A stretch of DNA of 35,471 bases, taken from Anaerolineaceae bacterium (GTDB lineage: Bacteria > Chloroflexota > Anaerolineae > Anaerolineales > Anaerolineaceae). The translations under genes and the position numbers were made by a program. The stretch covers positions 1 through 35,471 of the forward strand of contig JAHYJK010000015.1 of the NCBI GenBank assembly GCA_019429225.1. Reading direction: 5' to 3'. Under the pieces are notes generated by a model. The model was not told where the DNA came from. It saw only the letters and a list, made by a program, of their open reading frames with translations, and did no database searches. Below, in pieces: positions 1 through 7,988 of the stretch (positions are counted from its first letter, which is position 1; every line of letters starts with the position of its first letter).

Positions 1-587
1 CCCAGGTGAACGGCAGCGTCCATGAAGGCTTCCATGAATAAGTAGACATACATAGGACCGGTCCCGGAGACAGCGGTGGCCATATCCAGATAATATTCCT
101 CATCCACCTGAACATCTTCACCCAGGGCTTGCAACATCAAACGGGCTTTTTCCAGATGTTGTTCAGAAACCGTCGCAGGGGCGAACCAGACCGTGATGCC
201 TTTTCCAATTTGACCGGGTGTGTTGGGCATGGTTCGCACAACGACATCATGTGCCAGCTCTTTGGAAATTTTCTCAATGGATGCGCCAGCAATGATGGTA
301 ACAACCACTGCTTTTGAGGGGATATGCCCGGATAGTTCAGACAGAATTTTTTCAAGTTTTTGCGGTTTGACAGCTAACACGACAACGTCGGCATCATCCA
401 CAACTTCAAGGTTATGGGCTGAGGTTATGATCCCGTATTTACCTTTCAATTCTTCACAGCGTTCCAGGCGTGGTTCGGATGCATGAATATTCTCCGGAGA
501 TGTCAGATTCTGCCTTAACAATCCACCGATAATGGCCTCTCCCATCGCTCCAGCGCCAATAATTGCAAATTTAGTTTGAGTACTCAT
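1..587 (-). CDS. proC: Pyrroline-5-carboxylate reductase ProC (C-terminal part beyond the window)
   Basis: Catalyses the last step of proline synthesis, NAD(P)H-dependent reduction of 1-pyrroline-5-carboxylate in the cytoplasm. The reading frame is open from an ATG at 587 down to base 1, giving about 195 residues of a family that is usually about 270 long, so the C-terminal dimerisation part lies outside. The N-terminus carries the Rossmann dinucleotide motif GAGAMG (residues 11-16). Further on come VVVLAVKPQ, RTMPNTP and SGTGPMYVYLFMEA, all ProC signatures; the last begins the substrate-binding segment. AAAGGA lies a few bases upstream of the ATG. Only 16 bases separate it from the upstream methyltransferase gene, so the two probably share a transcript. 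The assignment is firm; only the 3' end is missing. Confidence 0.95.
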   Translation of the reverse strand, partial: MSTQTKFAIIGAGAMGEAIIGGLLRQNLTSPENIHASEPRLERCEELKGKYGIITSAHNLEVVDDADVVVLAVKPQKLEKILSELSGHIPSKAVVVTIIAGASIEKISKELAHDVVVRTMPNTPGQIGKGITVWFAPATVSEQHLEKARLMLQALGEDVQVDEEYYLDMATAVSGTGPMYVYLFMEAFMDAAVHL

Positions 588-603
588 GATGTGATTCCTT
601 TGA

Positions 604-1494
604 TCAAGAGATTGAAGTCCAGCGGCCATAAATTGCCATGGAGATGGCATTCTTGCCAGTTTTTTCACTTAACACAACCTCACCAACTGAGGTGGTCCCT
701 TTATGCTTTCGCATCATCTCTTCTAAACCGTAATAAAGGGTCAAAGAGGATGCTTTGATGGCGTATGCCGTTATTAAAACGAAGATGGGTTTATCGCTCA
801 AAATTTGCCGGCAACTATCCAATAAATCAGGCAGAATTTTGTAAAATTCCCAGACTTCGCCTTTGGGCCCACGGCCGAATTTCGGCGGATCGAGGATAAT
901 GCCATCATATTTGCTATTACGGCGAATCTCACGCTTGACAAACTTGAATGCATCATCCACTAACCAGCGAATGGATTGATCAGATATGCCGGAGAGTGCC
1001 TGATTTTCCTGCCCCCATTGATTCACTTTGCGGGAAGCATCCAGATGCGAAACAAATGCACCTGCTTTGGCAGCCGCCAGACTCGCAATACCGGTGTAGC
1101 CAAATAAATTCAGCACATTTAAGCGTACATTCGGAATACTGGCTTGCTGTTGAATCCAATCCCACTGCACTGCTTGTTCGGGAAAAACGCCTAAATGACG
1201 TGAGGCAGATTTTTGCACCCAGAATGTCAGGTTTTTATATTGCATCTTCCAGCGTTCTTCCATCGGACGATGTTCAATCCAATGTCCACCATTCTTTTCG
1301 GCAGTTGGTAGAAATTCAGCATGGAGTTGATTCCAAACTTTTTCTGGTTTGGACGGCTTCCAGATCGCTTCTGGTTCAGGTCGCTTGAGTAAATAAGTAC
1401 CGTAACGCTCCAGTTTGGATCCATTCCCACTGTCGACCAATTCATAGTCTTTCCAAGCAGGGGAGGTAAGTAAATTAATGTTGGGTAAATTCAT
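604..1494 (-). CDS. Class I SAM-dependent methyltransferase, RlmI-like (COG1092 group)
   Basis: A 296-residue Rossmann-fold methyltransferase. Motif I is NLFGYTG (about 129-135), followed by the acidic end of strand 2 in SHLDASRKV (149-157). The catalytic-loop motif is LDPPKFGRG (201-209), as in the 23S rRNA m5C1962 methyltransferase RlmI and relatives. The N-terminal PUA domain of E. coli RlmI (about 390 aa) is absent; the first 90 residues are instead a short beta-rich segment with many Trp residues. The substrate is therefore probably RNA, but the exact target cannot be read from the sequence. Start at 1494 is the only reasonable ATG, although its ribosome-binding site is weak. proC follows 16 bases downstream on the same strand. 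Confidence 0.85.
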   Translation of the reverse strand: MNLPNINLLTSPAWKDYELVDSGNGSKLERYGTYLLKRPEPEAIWKPSKPEKVWNQLHAEFLPTAEKNGGHWIEHRPMEERWKMQYKNLTFWVQKSASRHLGVFPEQAVQWDWIQQQASIPNVRLNVLNLFGYTGIASLAAAKAGAFVSHLDASRKVNQWGQENQALSGISDQSIRWLVDDAFKFVKREIRRNSKYDGIILDPPKFGRGPKGEVWEFYKILPDLLDSCRQILSDKPIFVLITAYAIKASSLTLYYGLEEMMRKHKGTTSVGEVVLSEKTGKNAISMAIYGRWTSIS

Positions 1495-1517
1495 TGGTTA
1501 AATCCATTTTTTTTCTA

Positions 1518-1523
1518 ATTTTA
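1518..1523 (-). promoter_or_regulatory. Putative -10 element for the methyltransferase-proC pair
   Basis: On the minus strand the sequence reads TG directly followed by TAAAAT, 23 bases before the ATG at 1494. No convincing -35 box is seen at the right spacing. Weak prediction. Confidence 0.3.
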
Positions 1524-1568
1524 CAGGACAATCTGATTTTTTTGTTTTTCATTAATGGTCAGGGCTCA

Positions 1569-1597
1569 TCGACAATCATTTCTACTGAAAGTATAAT
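1569..1597 (+). promoter_or_regulatory. Sigma-A type promoter for the PatB-like gene
   Basis: TCGACA (1569-1574), a 17-base spacer and a perfect TATAAT (1592-1597) lie about 70 bases before the start codon at 1665. The -35 box differs from consensus at one base. It likely drives the plus-strand genes from 1665 onward. Confidence 0.7.
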
Positions 1598-1664
1598 CGT
1601 AATATGTATCCAGGTACCGAAATTGAATAAGGATACTAAATTTCTTACGAGATTATGAGGGTCT

Positions 1665-2831
1665 ATGCAGTATAACTTTGATGAAATAATTCCCCGACGA
1701 GAAACCGAAAGTATTAAATGGAATCGTTATGGTAAGGAAATCCTGCCATTTTGGGTGGCTGATATGGATTTCCGATCGCCACAACCGGTGATTGATGCAT
1801 TGGAAGCCAGGGTCAAACATGGCGTCTTTGGGTATCCATCAGAGAACCTGACTTTAAAAGAAACGATCAAAGAACGTCTGAGTGATTTGTATCAATGGAA
1901 TATCGCACTGGAAGATATCGTATTTTTGCCAGGTGTTGTGAATGGGTTTAATCTGGTCATCAAAGCTCTTACGCAATCAGATCAACAGGTTCTGATGCAA
2001 CCACCTGTTTACCATCCATTTTTATCAGCTCCGCAAAATGCCGGTGCGTACAGGAAAGATGCTCCGCTGCAAATGGATATAAACCGAAGGTATCAAATTG
2101 ATTTTGACCAATTTGAAGGGTCTATTGATTCAAATACCAGTATGTTCTTGCTATGCAATCCACATAACCCCGTTGGCAGAGTGTTTACCAAAAACGAATT
2201 GTTATCGATGGCTGATATTTGTCTGAAAAAAGATGTTTTTATTTGTTCGGATGAAATTCACGCTGATATTGTTTATCCCGGCTATCAACATAGACCGATC
2301 GCATCGCTCAGCCCTGAAATTGCCCAAAAGACCATCACATTAATGGCACCCAGTAAAACCTACAATATTGCGGGGTTGGGATTTTCCTTTGCAGTGGCTC
2401 AAAATCCCGAATTACGAAAAAAGCTGAAACTGGCTCGTGCTGGTATTGTTCCGGAAGTGAACTTATTAGGCTACACAGCTGCTTTGGCGGCATATCAGCA
2501 TGGCGATGATTGGTTATCACAATTATTAGTTTATCTGGAGGGCAACTACCGTGCGCTTGTGGAATACATCCAGATAAACATCCCGTATATTAAAATCACA
2601 CCGATAGAAGGCACTTATCTGGCATGGCTGGATTGTAGTGATTTAGAAATTCAAAAGAGTCCTTATGAATTTTTCCTTCAGGATGCTGGTGTCGCTTTCA
2701 ACGATGGAAAGATATTTGGACCTGGTGGAGAGGGCTTTGTGCGCTTCAATTTTGGATGCCCACGCAGTATGACGATAGAAGGATTGGCGCGTATGAAACA
2801 GGCATTGGAGAACGTGAAACAGAAAGCGTAA
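1665..2831 (+). CDS. patB: PLP-dependent aminotransferase, MalY/PatB type (probable cystathionine beta-lyase)
   Basis: A 388-residue fold-type I PLP enzyme of class I/II aminotransferases. The MalY/PatB subgroup is indicated by the start (FDEIIPRRETESIKWNRYG), by PFWVADMDF and by the segment SDEIHADIVYPG. The Schiff-base lysine is K231 in APSKTYNIAGL, and CNPHNPVGRVF provides the conserved Asn of the family. Members cleave cystathionine or cysteine to pyruvate and ammonia; some act as aminotransferases, so the substrate is inferred from family. Length matches the usual 385-400 residues. GAGGG precedes the ATG at 1665. The DUF218 gene begins two bases after the stop, so the two are probably cotranscribed, although no functional link is evident. 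Confidence 0.9.
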   Translation: MQYNFDEIIPRRETESIKWNRYGKEILPFWVADMDFRSPQPVIDALEARVKHGVFGYPSENLTLKETIKERLSDLYQWNIALEDIVFLPGVVNGFNLVIKALTQSDQQVLMQPPVYHPFLSAPQNAGAYRKDAPLQMDINRRYQIDFDQFEGSIDSNTSMFLLCNPHNPVGRVFTKNELLSMADICLKKDVFICSDEIHADIVYPGYQHRPIASLSPEIAQKTITLMAPSKTYNIAGLGFSFAVAQNPELRKKLKLARAGIVPEVNLLGYTAALAAYQHGDDWLSQLLVYLEGNYRALVEYIQINIPYIKITPIEGTYLAWLDCSDLEIQKSPYEFFLQDAGVAFNDGKIFGPGGEGFVRFNFGCPRSMTIEGLARMKQALENVKQKA

Positions 2832-2833
2832 GC

Positions 2834-3469
2834 ATGAATAACGCTATGCCAAACTCAACTCAGAAATCAAAATCATTCTTGCAGGGATGCCTCATATTCT
2901 TGCTCGTCATTGTGGTTATTTTTATCCTTGTCTGGGTTGGGTTGATTGGCGCTGGTGCATATTTGATCGTGGGTGATCGCGTTAAACCGGTAGATGCGAT
3001 TGTTGTTCTCAGTGGCGATGAGGGTGAACGGGTAGAAGAAGCTATCAAATGGTATGAAAAAGGATATGGGAAATATTTTGTTATCACAAAAACACATACA
3101 GAAGATATAGGAGAAGGAAGGACTTATAGTGAAAAGTTGATGCGCATCGCCATCGATGCTGGCGTACCAGCGGATTCCATGTTTGTCACAGCCGGAGAGG
3201 CCTCCACTACCATCGAAGAAGCAATGGCAGTAAAAGTTTTAGCCAATCAACGCAAAATTACAACGATTCTGGTAATTACGGCGCCGTATCATACCCGGCG
3301 CACACAGATGATCTTCAACCGTGAATTTAAGGATTCTGAAATAAAAGTTCTGGTTCATCCGGTGGAAGATAGCTGGTATAAACCACATACCTGGTATTTT
3401 TCATCACAGGGATGGCGTCAGACGCTGGCAGAATATGCCAGTCTGCTTTTGATCTGGTTTAATGCCTGA
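2834..3469 (+). CDS. YdcF/ElyC-like DUF218 membrane-anchored protein
   Basis: A 211-residue protein with one N-terminal membrane segment (about residues 15-43, LIFLLVIVVIFILVWVGLIG) followed by an outside DUF218 domain. Typical family features are DAIVVLSGDEGERVEEAI, the TEDIGEGRTYSEKL stretch, the glutamate-rich EASTTIEEAMAV and ITAPYHTRRTQMIFNREF. Family members (YdcF, ElyC/SanA) are linked to envelope integrity and peptidoglycan or lipid-carrier metabolism, but the reaction here is unknown. The ATG at 2834 is chosen because it starts just after the PatB-like stop at 2831; an in-frame start at 2756 would overlap that gene by 76 bases. The next gene follows 17 bases downstream. Confidence 0.8.
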   Translation: MNNAMPNSTQKSKSFLQGCLIFLLVIVVIFILVWVGLIGAGAYLIVGDRVKPVDAIVVLSGDEGERVEEAIKWYEKGYGKYFVITKTHTEDIGEGRTYSEKLMRIAIDAGVPADSMFVTAGEASTTIEEAMAVKVLANQRKITTILVITAPYHTRRTQMIFNREFKDSEIKVLVHPVEDSWYKPHTWYFSSQGWRQTLAEYASLLLIWFNA

Positions 3470-3486
3470 ACAGGTTAGGTGATCAT

Positions 3487-4887
3487 ATGATGAGAAAATT
3501 GGAACAATTATTACCTTCCATTGTTGTCATATTCTTACCTTTTCTGATGGCTGTATACCTGGATGTAACTCCTTATTCCAAAACAATCGAATCACGATGG
3601 CGAAGCTTGGATTTTAACCAGAATGCAACCCAAACAGAAGAATGGATTGATATTGCAAATTCGATTCTGAGACAACAACCCTGGCAATCCAATTTATGGA
3701 TCAGATTAGCAGAAAAACAAATCCAAAACAGAGACCTTGATGACGCCATTCATTCTTTTCGAGTAGCTGATTCGATCTCAGCATTGACGGTTGAACAAAC
3801 AATTCTCCTGGGGCAGGTTTATTGGGATGCCAATCAATTGGAGAATGCTTATGCCACCTGGCAAACGATTATTAATCAAAAAGATTTGAGAGCCGAAGAT
3901 TTACCTTTATTGGTACAGATTCAACAATCGAAAAACGATTGGTTTGGTGCCTACCAGACATTATTGAAATGGAAGGAAATCGATCCTGAAAATAAAGATC
4001 TTGTTCTACCTCTGGCTTATTCACAAATTATTTTTGAACCAGATGCATCCGTAAAAACCATAACCAACTCAAACAATCGCAAAATTCAATCTCTCCTCCC
4101 TGAAATCGAAATAATCATCCAGGAAGAGAATCCTGTGTTTGAAATGGTTTTATCCGGGAATTTATTGGCATCCATCGGTGAATGGGATTATGCCAGTGCT
4201 GCTTATGCCTATGCCACGCGTCTGGATCCTGAATACGCGGAAGGTTGGGCATTATATGGGAATGCATTAGTCAATTCTGGAAAAGATGGCATTTCGGCTC
4301 TGAATAAAGCACTGAGCATCTCACCAAAATCGATCCTTACCAGAGCATTTTTAGCATCCTATTGGCGGACACAGAATGATTTTGAGCGCAGTCTGGAGAT
4401 TTATCAGGAATTATCCAGTGATGAGCCCGGGCAGGCGATCTGGCAACAGGAATTGGGAAATACGTACATCCTGGCGGGAGATGTGGATAAAGCATTACAG
4501 GCATATGTAAAAACTACAAAAATAGCGCCAGGTGATTCATATTATTGGATTAATCTGGCCAGGTTTTGTGGCGAATATAAGGTTCAAATTCAAGAAATTG
4601 GTTTACCGGCTGCAAGACAGGCTCTCTTAATTGATGAGAAAAATTGGGAAGCTTTTGATACCCTGGGATGGTTATTCTTAATATTGGAGGACTACACTTC
4701 AGCAGAACGTTTCCTGACTTCAGCCTATAAAGAAGCTCCTGAATCTGCATTGGTAAATTTGCATTTGGGACAACTCTTTTATTTCCAGAATAAAACACAA
4801 CTTTCCACTTATTTTTTGAAACGTTGCATCGAATTTGCTGAAAATGAAGCGTTAATTGAATTGGCAAATAAATTCCTGAGCCCATGA
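3487..4887 (+). CDS. Membrane-anchored tetratricopeptide-repeat protein
   Basis: A 466-residue protein with an N-terminal hydrophobic segment (about residues 9-25) that probably anchors it or acts as an uncleaved signal. The rest is helical repeats. Clear TPR-like units include WIRLAEKQIQNRDLDDAIHS, EGWALYGNALVNSGKDGIS, WQQELGNTYILAGDVDKALQ, WEAFDTLGWLFLILEDYTSA and LVNLHLGQLFYFQNKTQ. Such proteins are scaffolds; no enzymatic motif is seen and the partner is unknown. AGGTG lies about six bases before the ATGATG start, so either ATG may be used. It lies directly behind the DUF218 gene, suggesting an envelope role, but that is only context. Confidence 0.8.
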   Translation: MMRKLEQLLPSIVVIFLPFLMAVYLDVTPYSKTIESRWRSLDFNQNATQTEEWIDIANSILRQQPWQSNLWIRLAEKQIQNRDLDDAIHSFRVADSISALTVEQTILLGQVYWDANQLENAYATWQTIINQKDLRAEDLPLLVQIQQSKNDWFGAYQTLLKWKEIDPENKDLVLPLAYSQIIFEPDASVKTITNSNNRKIQSLLPEIEIIIQEENPVFEMVLSGNLLASIGEWDYASAAYAYATRLDPEYAEGWALYGNALVNSGKDGISALNKALSISPKSILTRAFLASYWRTQNDFERSLEIYQELSSDEPGQAIWQQELGNTYILAGDVDKALQAYVKTTKIAPGDSYYWINLARFCGEYKVQIQEIGLPAARQALLIDEKNWEAFDTLGWLFLILEDYTSAERFLTSAYKEAPESALVNLHLGQLFYFQNKTQLSTYFLKRCIEFAENEALIELANKFLSP

Positions 4888-4904
4888 GCACATTCCCTAA
4901 ATCA

Positions 4905-4913
4905 TGTTAAAAT
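4905..4913 (+). promoter_or_regulatory. Putative extended -10 promoter abutting a start codon
   Basis: TGT followed by TAAAAT (4908-4913) ends seven bases before the ATG at 4921. If used, transcription would begin at or next to the A of the start codon. No good -35 box is seen. Confidence 0.4.
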
Positions 4914-4920
4914 CTTTCCT

Positions 4921-5571
4921 ATGAAAAGAATAATTATTTCTTTGCTCCTGGTCATCTTGCTAAGCGCCTGCTCAGCTTTGGATGCGGTTTTTCCAAAGAC
5001 AACCGAGATTCCCCCATCGGGAACAGTATTATTCACTGATACTTTTTCATCCGCCGAAAGTGGATGGAATACATGGAATCAGAATGGCTCTTACGTGATT
5101 TATCAGGCGGATGGATTGCGTTTTTTTGTTGACAAACCGCATCTGGATTTCTATTCAAAACCTGGATATACATTTACTGATGTTCGGCTTGAAGTGGAAG
5201 CCATTAAGATAGGTGGACCGGATAATAATACCTTTGGTGTTATTTGTAGAATGCAGGATGAAAAAAATTATTATGCTTTTGTGATCAGCAGTGATGGCTA
5301 TGCCGGAATCATTAAAGTGGAAGAAGGGGTATACCAGTTGATCAACAGCGAATCCATGGAATTTGCCCCGTCCGTTCGTCAAGGCGAAGCCATTAATTAT
5401 CTGGTCGTAACCTGTCAGTATAATTTTTTGAAGTTGGATATTAATGGAGAAAACCAGTTTTCCATCCAGGATAACAGCTTTACACATGGTGATGTAGGGT
5501 TGATAGCAGGCAGTTTCGAAGAACCTGGTGTGGATATTTTCTTTGATAACCTAACTGTTTTTCAACCATAA
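4921..5571 (+). CDS. Lipoprotein with a concanavalin-like (LamG/DUF1080-type) domain
   Basis: A 216-residue precursor with a lipoprotein signal peptide: positive MKRI start, hydrophobic core and lipobox LSAC with Cys at residue 17. The mature part looks like a beta-sandwich of the laminin-G or 3-keto-disaccharide-hydrolase-like type. Features are LFTDTFSSAESGWNTW, YSKPGYTFTDVRLEVEAIKI, FGVICRMQDEKNYYAFVISS and a terminal DVGLIAGSFEEPGVDIFFDN. These domains usually bind carbohydrate or act as structural modules; no catalytic residues can be claimed. There is no Shine-Dalgarno sequence before the ATG, and a -10-like element sits right upstream. mtaB begins 10 bases after the stop. Confidence 0.75.
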   Translation: MKRIIISLLLVILLSACSALDAVFPKTTEIPPSGTVLFTDTFSSAESGWNTWNQNGSYVIYQADGLRFFVDKPHLDFYSKPGYTFTDVRLEVEAIKIGGPDNNTFGVICRMQDEKNYYAFVISSDGYAGIIKVEEGVYQLINSESMEFAPSVRQGEAINYLVVTCQYNFLKLDINGENQFSIQDNSFTHGDVGLIAGSFEEPGVDIFFDNLTVFQP

Positions 5572-5581
5572 GGTTTTTGTT

Positions 5582-6859
5582 ATGAACGTTTATTTTGATA
5601 CGATTGGTTGTCGTCTCAACCAGAGTGAAATTGAAATGATGGCTGCTCAATTCAGAAAGGCAGGACATATTGTCGTGGACGATGCTGGCAAAGCAGATCT
5701 GGTGATTGTTAATACCTGTGCGGTGACCAGCGCAGCTGCCTCTGACTCGCGACAAAAAATCCGCCAGGCTGCCCATAAAGGGGCAGGTCAAATTATTGCG
5801 ACCGGGTGCTGGGCGACTCTGGAGCCGCAAGCAGCACTGAACCTGCCAGGGGTAGAGAATGTTGTATTAAATGAGAACAAAGACAATCTGGTATCCGATT
5901 TTTTGCATATTACACCCTTGATATTTGATCTGGAACCACTGGCACGAGAACCTTTGCCGGGAGATCATTTAAGAACGCGGGCTTTTCTGAAAGTGCAGGA
6001 TGGCTGCGATAATTTCTGCACATTTTGCATCACCAGGGTAGCAAGGGGTAAAGGTGTCAGTCGACCCCTGACTGAAGTCATGGCGGATGTCATGAATGCA
6101 CTGGATGGCGGGGTAAAGGAAATTGTTCTGACCGGTGTGCACTTAGGATCGTGGGGAAAAGATATCGATCACACATTACACCTGCGAGATTTGATTGAGA
6201 CGATTTTAAAGGAAACCAACGTTCAGCGGTTACGATTATCTTCACTTGAGCCCTGGGATCTTGGGGAGTCTTTCTTCAGCCTGTGGGAGGATTCCAGATT
6301 ATGTCAGCACTTGCATCTGCCTTTGCAATCGGGATCGGCAACCATTCTGAAAAGAATGGCGCGTAAAACGACCCCGGAAAAGTATATGCGTATCGTTCAG
6401 GATGCCAGAGCAGTGGTACCGGATATGGCCATCACGACCGACATGATCGTTGGCTTCCCTGGAGAGACTGATGAATTATTCGAAGAATCGATGGCATTTG
6501 TTCGGCAGGTGAATTTTGCGGGAGGACACATTTTTCCATTCTCTGCCCGTCCGGGTACCGCGGCTGCGAATTATGACCAGCAAATACCAAAAGCCATCCG
6601 GAAACGTCGTTCGGCTGCCATGCGAGCGCTTTTTGCAGAAATGACACACCAATACCAATCTGCCTACCTGGGAAAAACTGTCGAGGTTCTGTGGGAGAGT
6701 GGAGAGCAGTTGCCAGGTAGCGGCTGGTTGATGAAAGGCTTGACCGGAAATTATTTGCGCATAGCCACAAAAACTCCAATCAATTTAGCCAACCAGGTTA
6801 CTCAAACGAAAATTACCGCTTTTTCTGAGCATGGGCTGAATGGGGAAAATACTAATTAA
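5582..6859 (+). CDS. mtaB: tRNA methylthiotransferase, MtaB type (MiaB family)
   Basis: A 425-residue radical-SAM enzyme that would add a methylthio group to t6A37 of tRNA, forming ms2t6A. The N-terminal UPF0004 domain has the three cluster-binding cysteines: C10 (DTIGCRLNQ), C46 (VNTCAVT) and C76 (ATGCWA). The radical SAM cluster motif CxxxCxxC is C142, C146 and C149 in DGCDNFCTFCI. Further family blocks are LTGVHLGSWG, RLRLSSLEPWD, HLHLPLQSGS and TDMIVGFPGETD. The C-terminal 60 residues are short and TRAM-like. The N-terminal GCRLNQ motif favours MtaB over MiaB or RimO. It is the last gene before a bidirectional terminator. Confidence 0.9.
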   Translation: MNVYFDTIGCRLNQSEIEMMAAQFRKAGHIVVDDAGKADLVIVNTCAVTSAAASDSRQKIRQAAHKGAGQIIATGCWATLEPQAALNLPGVENVVLNENKDNLVSDFLHITPLIFDLEPLAREPLPGDHLRTRAFLKVQDGCDNFCTFCITRVARGKGVSRPLTEVMADVMNALDGGVKEIVLTGVHLGSWGKDIDHTLHLRDLIETILKETNVQRLRLSSLEPWDLGESFFSLWEDSRLCQHLHLPLQSGSATILKRMARKTTPEKYMRIVQDARAVVPDMAITTDMIVGFPGETDELFEESMAFVRQVNFAGGHIFPFSARPGTAAANYDQQIPKAIRKRRSAAMRALFAEMTHQYQSAYLGKTVEVLWESGEQLPGSGWLMKGLTGNYLRIATKTPINLANQVTQTKITAFSEHGLNGENTN

Positions 6860-6870
6860 AACAATAAAAT

Positions 6871-6896
6871 AGACCGCCATTGCTGACGGTCTTTTC
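6871..6896. terminator. Bidirectional intrinsic terminator between convergent genes
   Basis: AGACCG (6871-6876) pairs with CGGTCT (6887-6892) around a 10-base loop. A T-run follows on the plus strand, and an A-rich stretch precedes it so that a T-rich tail also forms on the minus strand. It sits between the ends of mtaB (plus) and the NBR1-domain lipoprotein (minus). Confidence 0.75.
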
Positions 6897-6914
6897 TGAT
6901 AATTCTTTGGATTC

Positions 6915-7862
6915 TTACTTTACGATGATGGTCAATGGCAGGTTACAGAGGATTGTATTTCCCTGGACCAGAGCCCAGTTGGTGGTGTATGTACCGGTTG
7001 AATGAGGTGCCAGTATATCAACACGAATTTTTACAGTATCTCCAGACTTGACTACTTCATTCAGGTCATAATGGTTTTCGTATTTGTGCATTTCAGTGCC
7101 GCGAATATATTTGTAATCAACGGTACCTAATTCCCAGGTTTTGCCACTGATGTTTTTCACTGTCCATATCACATCAAAATCATAGCCAGGAGACACAACG
7201 GTAGATAACGCAGGCGAAACTGTAACCTCACAGATAGAACTTGTCACAGGTGTAGCTATGGCAGGGATTGACCCACTGGTCACATTCTTGAAATAATTAT
7301 AAGCAAATACACCAGCTTTGCTATCCAAACGAACTGTTACTCGTTCAACATCTTTAACCACACCAGGTAAAAGGACTGTGAATTTGAATGTTCCTCCATT
7401 ACCTGAATTGATGGTTCCAACTTCTACATAATCTCTGAAAAAGGTGTCAAAAGGACCAACTCTAATTTTGAAGACCTGGTTTTCAGGAAAATTATCTGCC
7501 TGGACAGTTACGGCTGTATTTTTCTCTACGCCAGTAATAGTAATGATGGCTTTTGGTTGTTCTGTCGCTGTGGCGGTTGGTGTGGCTGGTATGGCTGTTG
7601 GTAAGATCACAGTTGTTGCCGTGGGTAATGGTGTGGATGATGGCAATGGCTCCTGTGTAGGTTCAACCGTTGGTACAGGTGGCAAAGCGGTGGCAGTTGA
7701 TTCGGCAACCGTTTCAGCTGCTAACGTCTGAGATATTTCCGTACGGATCGCATTTAGGGCTTTATCGATTTCCTCTGGTGATACTGTTGGCGAACTGCTA
7801 GGGGTACAAGCAGCTAATAATGCAATCAAAATTATGTATAAAAATAGTTTCATCTTTCTCAT
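6915..7862 (-). CDS. Lipoprotein with Thr/Pro linker and C-terminal NBR1-type Ig-like domain
   Basis: A 315-residue lipoprotein precursor. The signal peptide ends in the lipobox LAAC with Cys at residue 19. A short helical stretch (EEIDKALNAIRTEISQTL) is followed by a linker of about 50 residues rich in Thr, Pro and Ala. A beta-rich middle domain (about 108-190, TVQADNFPENQVFKIRVGPF) comes next. The final 105 residues match the Ig-like domain named for NBR1: VSPGYDFDVIWTVKNISGKT, then WELGTVDYKYIRG and GTYTTNWALVQGN, all familiar from Chloroflexota extracellular proteins. The function is unknown; the layout indicates a surface protein with a spacer. AAGGAG lies six bases before the ATG at 7862. 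Confidence 0.85.
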   Translation of the reverse strand: MRKMKLFLYIILIALLAACTPSSSPTVSPEEIDKALNAIRTEISQTLAAETVAESTATALPPVPTVEPTQEPLPSSTPLPTATTVILPTAIPATPTATATEQPKAIITITGVEKNTAVTVQADNFPENQVFKIRVGPFDTFFRDYVEVGTINSGNGGTFKFTVLLPGVVKDVERVTVRLDSKAGVFAYNYFKNVTSGSIPAIATPVTSSICEVTVSPALSTVVSPGYDFDVIWTVKNISGKTWELGTVDYKYIRGTEMHKYENHYDLNEVVKSGDTVKIRVDILAPHSTGTYTTNWALVQGNTILCNLPLTIIVK

Positions 7863-7935
7863 GACTCACTCCTTACTAAATTGGCTTACAAGTATAGGAC
7901 GAATTATTCTTCTGGTTTGTTCCCATCATTACAAT

Positions 7936-7965
7936 AAAAAAGACCAGTAGTAGACCTGGTCTTTT
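7936..7965 (-). terminator. Intrinsic terminator of the lactate dehydrogenase gene
   Basis: AAAAGACCAG (7938-7947) and CTGGTCTTTT (7956-7965) form a 10-bp stem with an 8-base loop. Read on the minus strand it is followed by a T-run, just after the ldh stop. Confidence 0.85.
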
Positions 7966-7988
7966 GGGTTGTGAGCCATAAAATATAC

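Noticed and set aside
948-1388. 146-codon open frame on the plus strand inside the methyltransferase gene
   Set aside because: Antisense to a well-supported gene, no ribosome-binding site and no recognisable domain.
2756-2833. N-terminal extension of the DUF218 protein
   Set aside because: It overlaps the PatB-like gene and is hydrophilic out-of-frame sequence; the ATG at 2834 gives a normal membrane start.
7444-7731. 95-codon Val/Gly-rich open frame on the plus strand
   Set aside because: It is the complement of the Thr/Pro-rich linker of the lipoprotein; low-complexity shadow.
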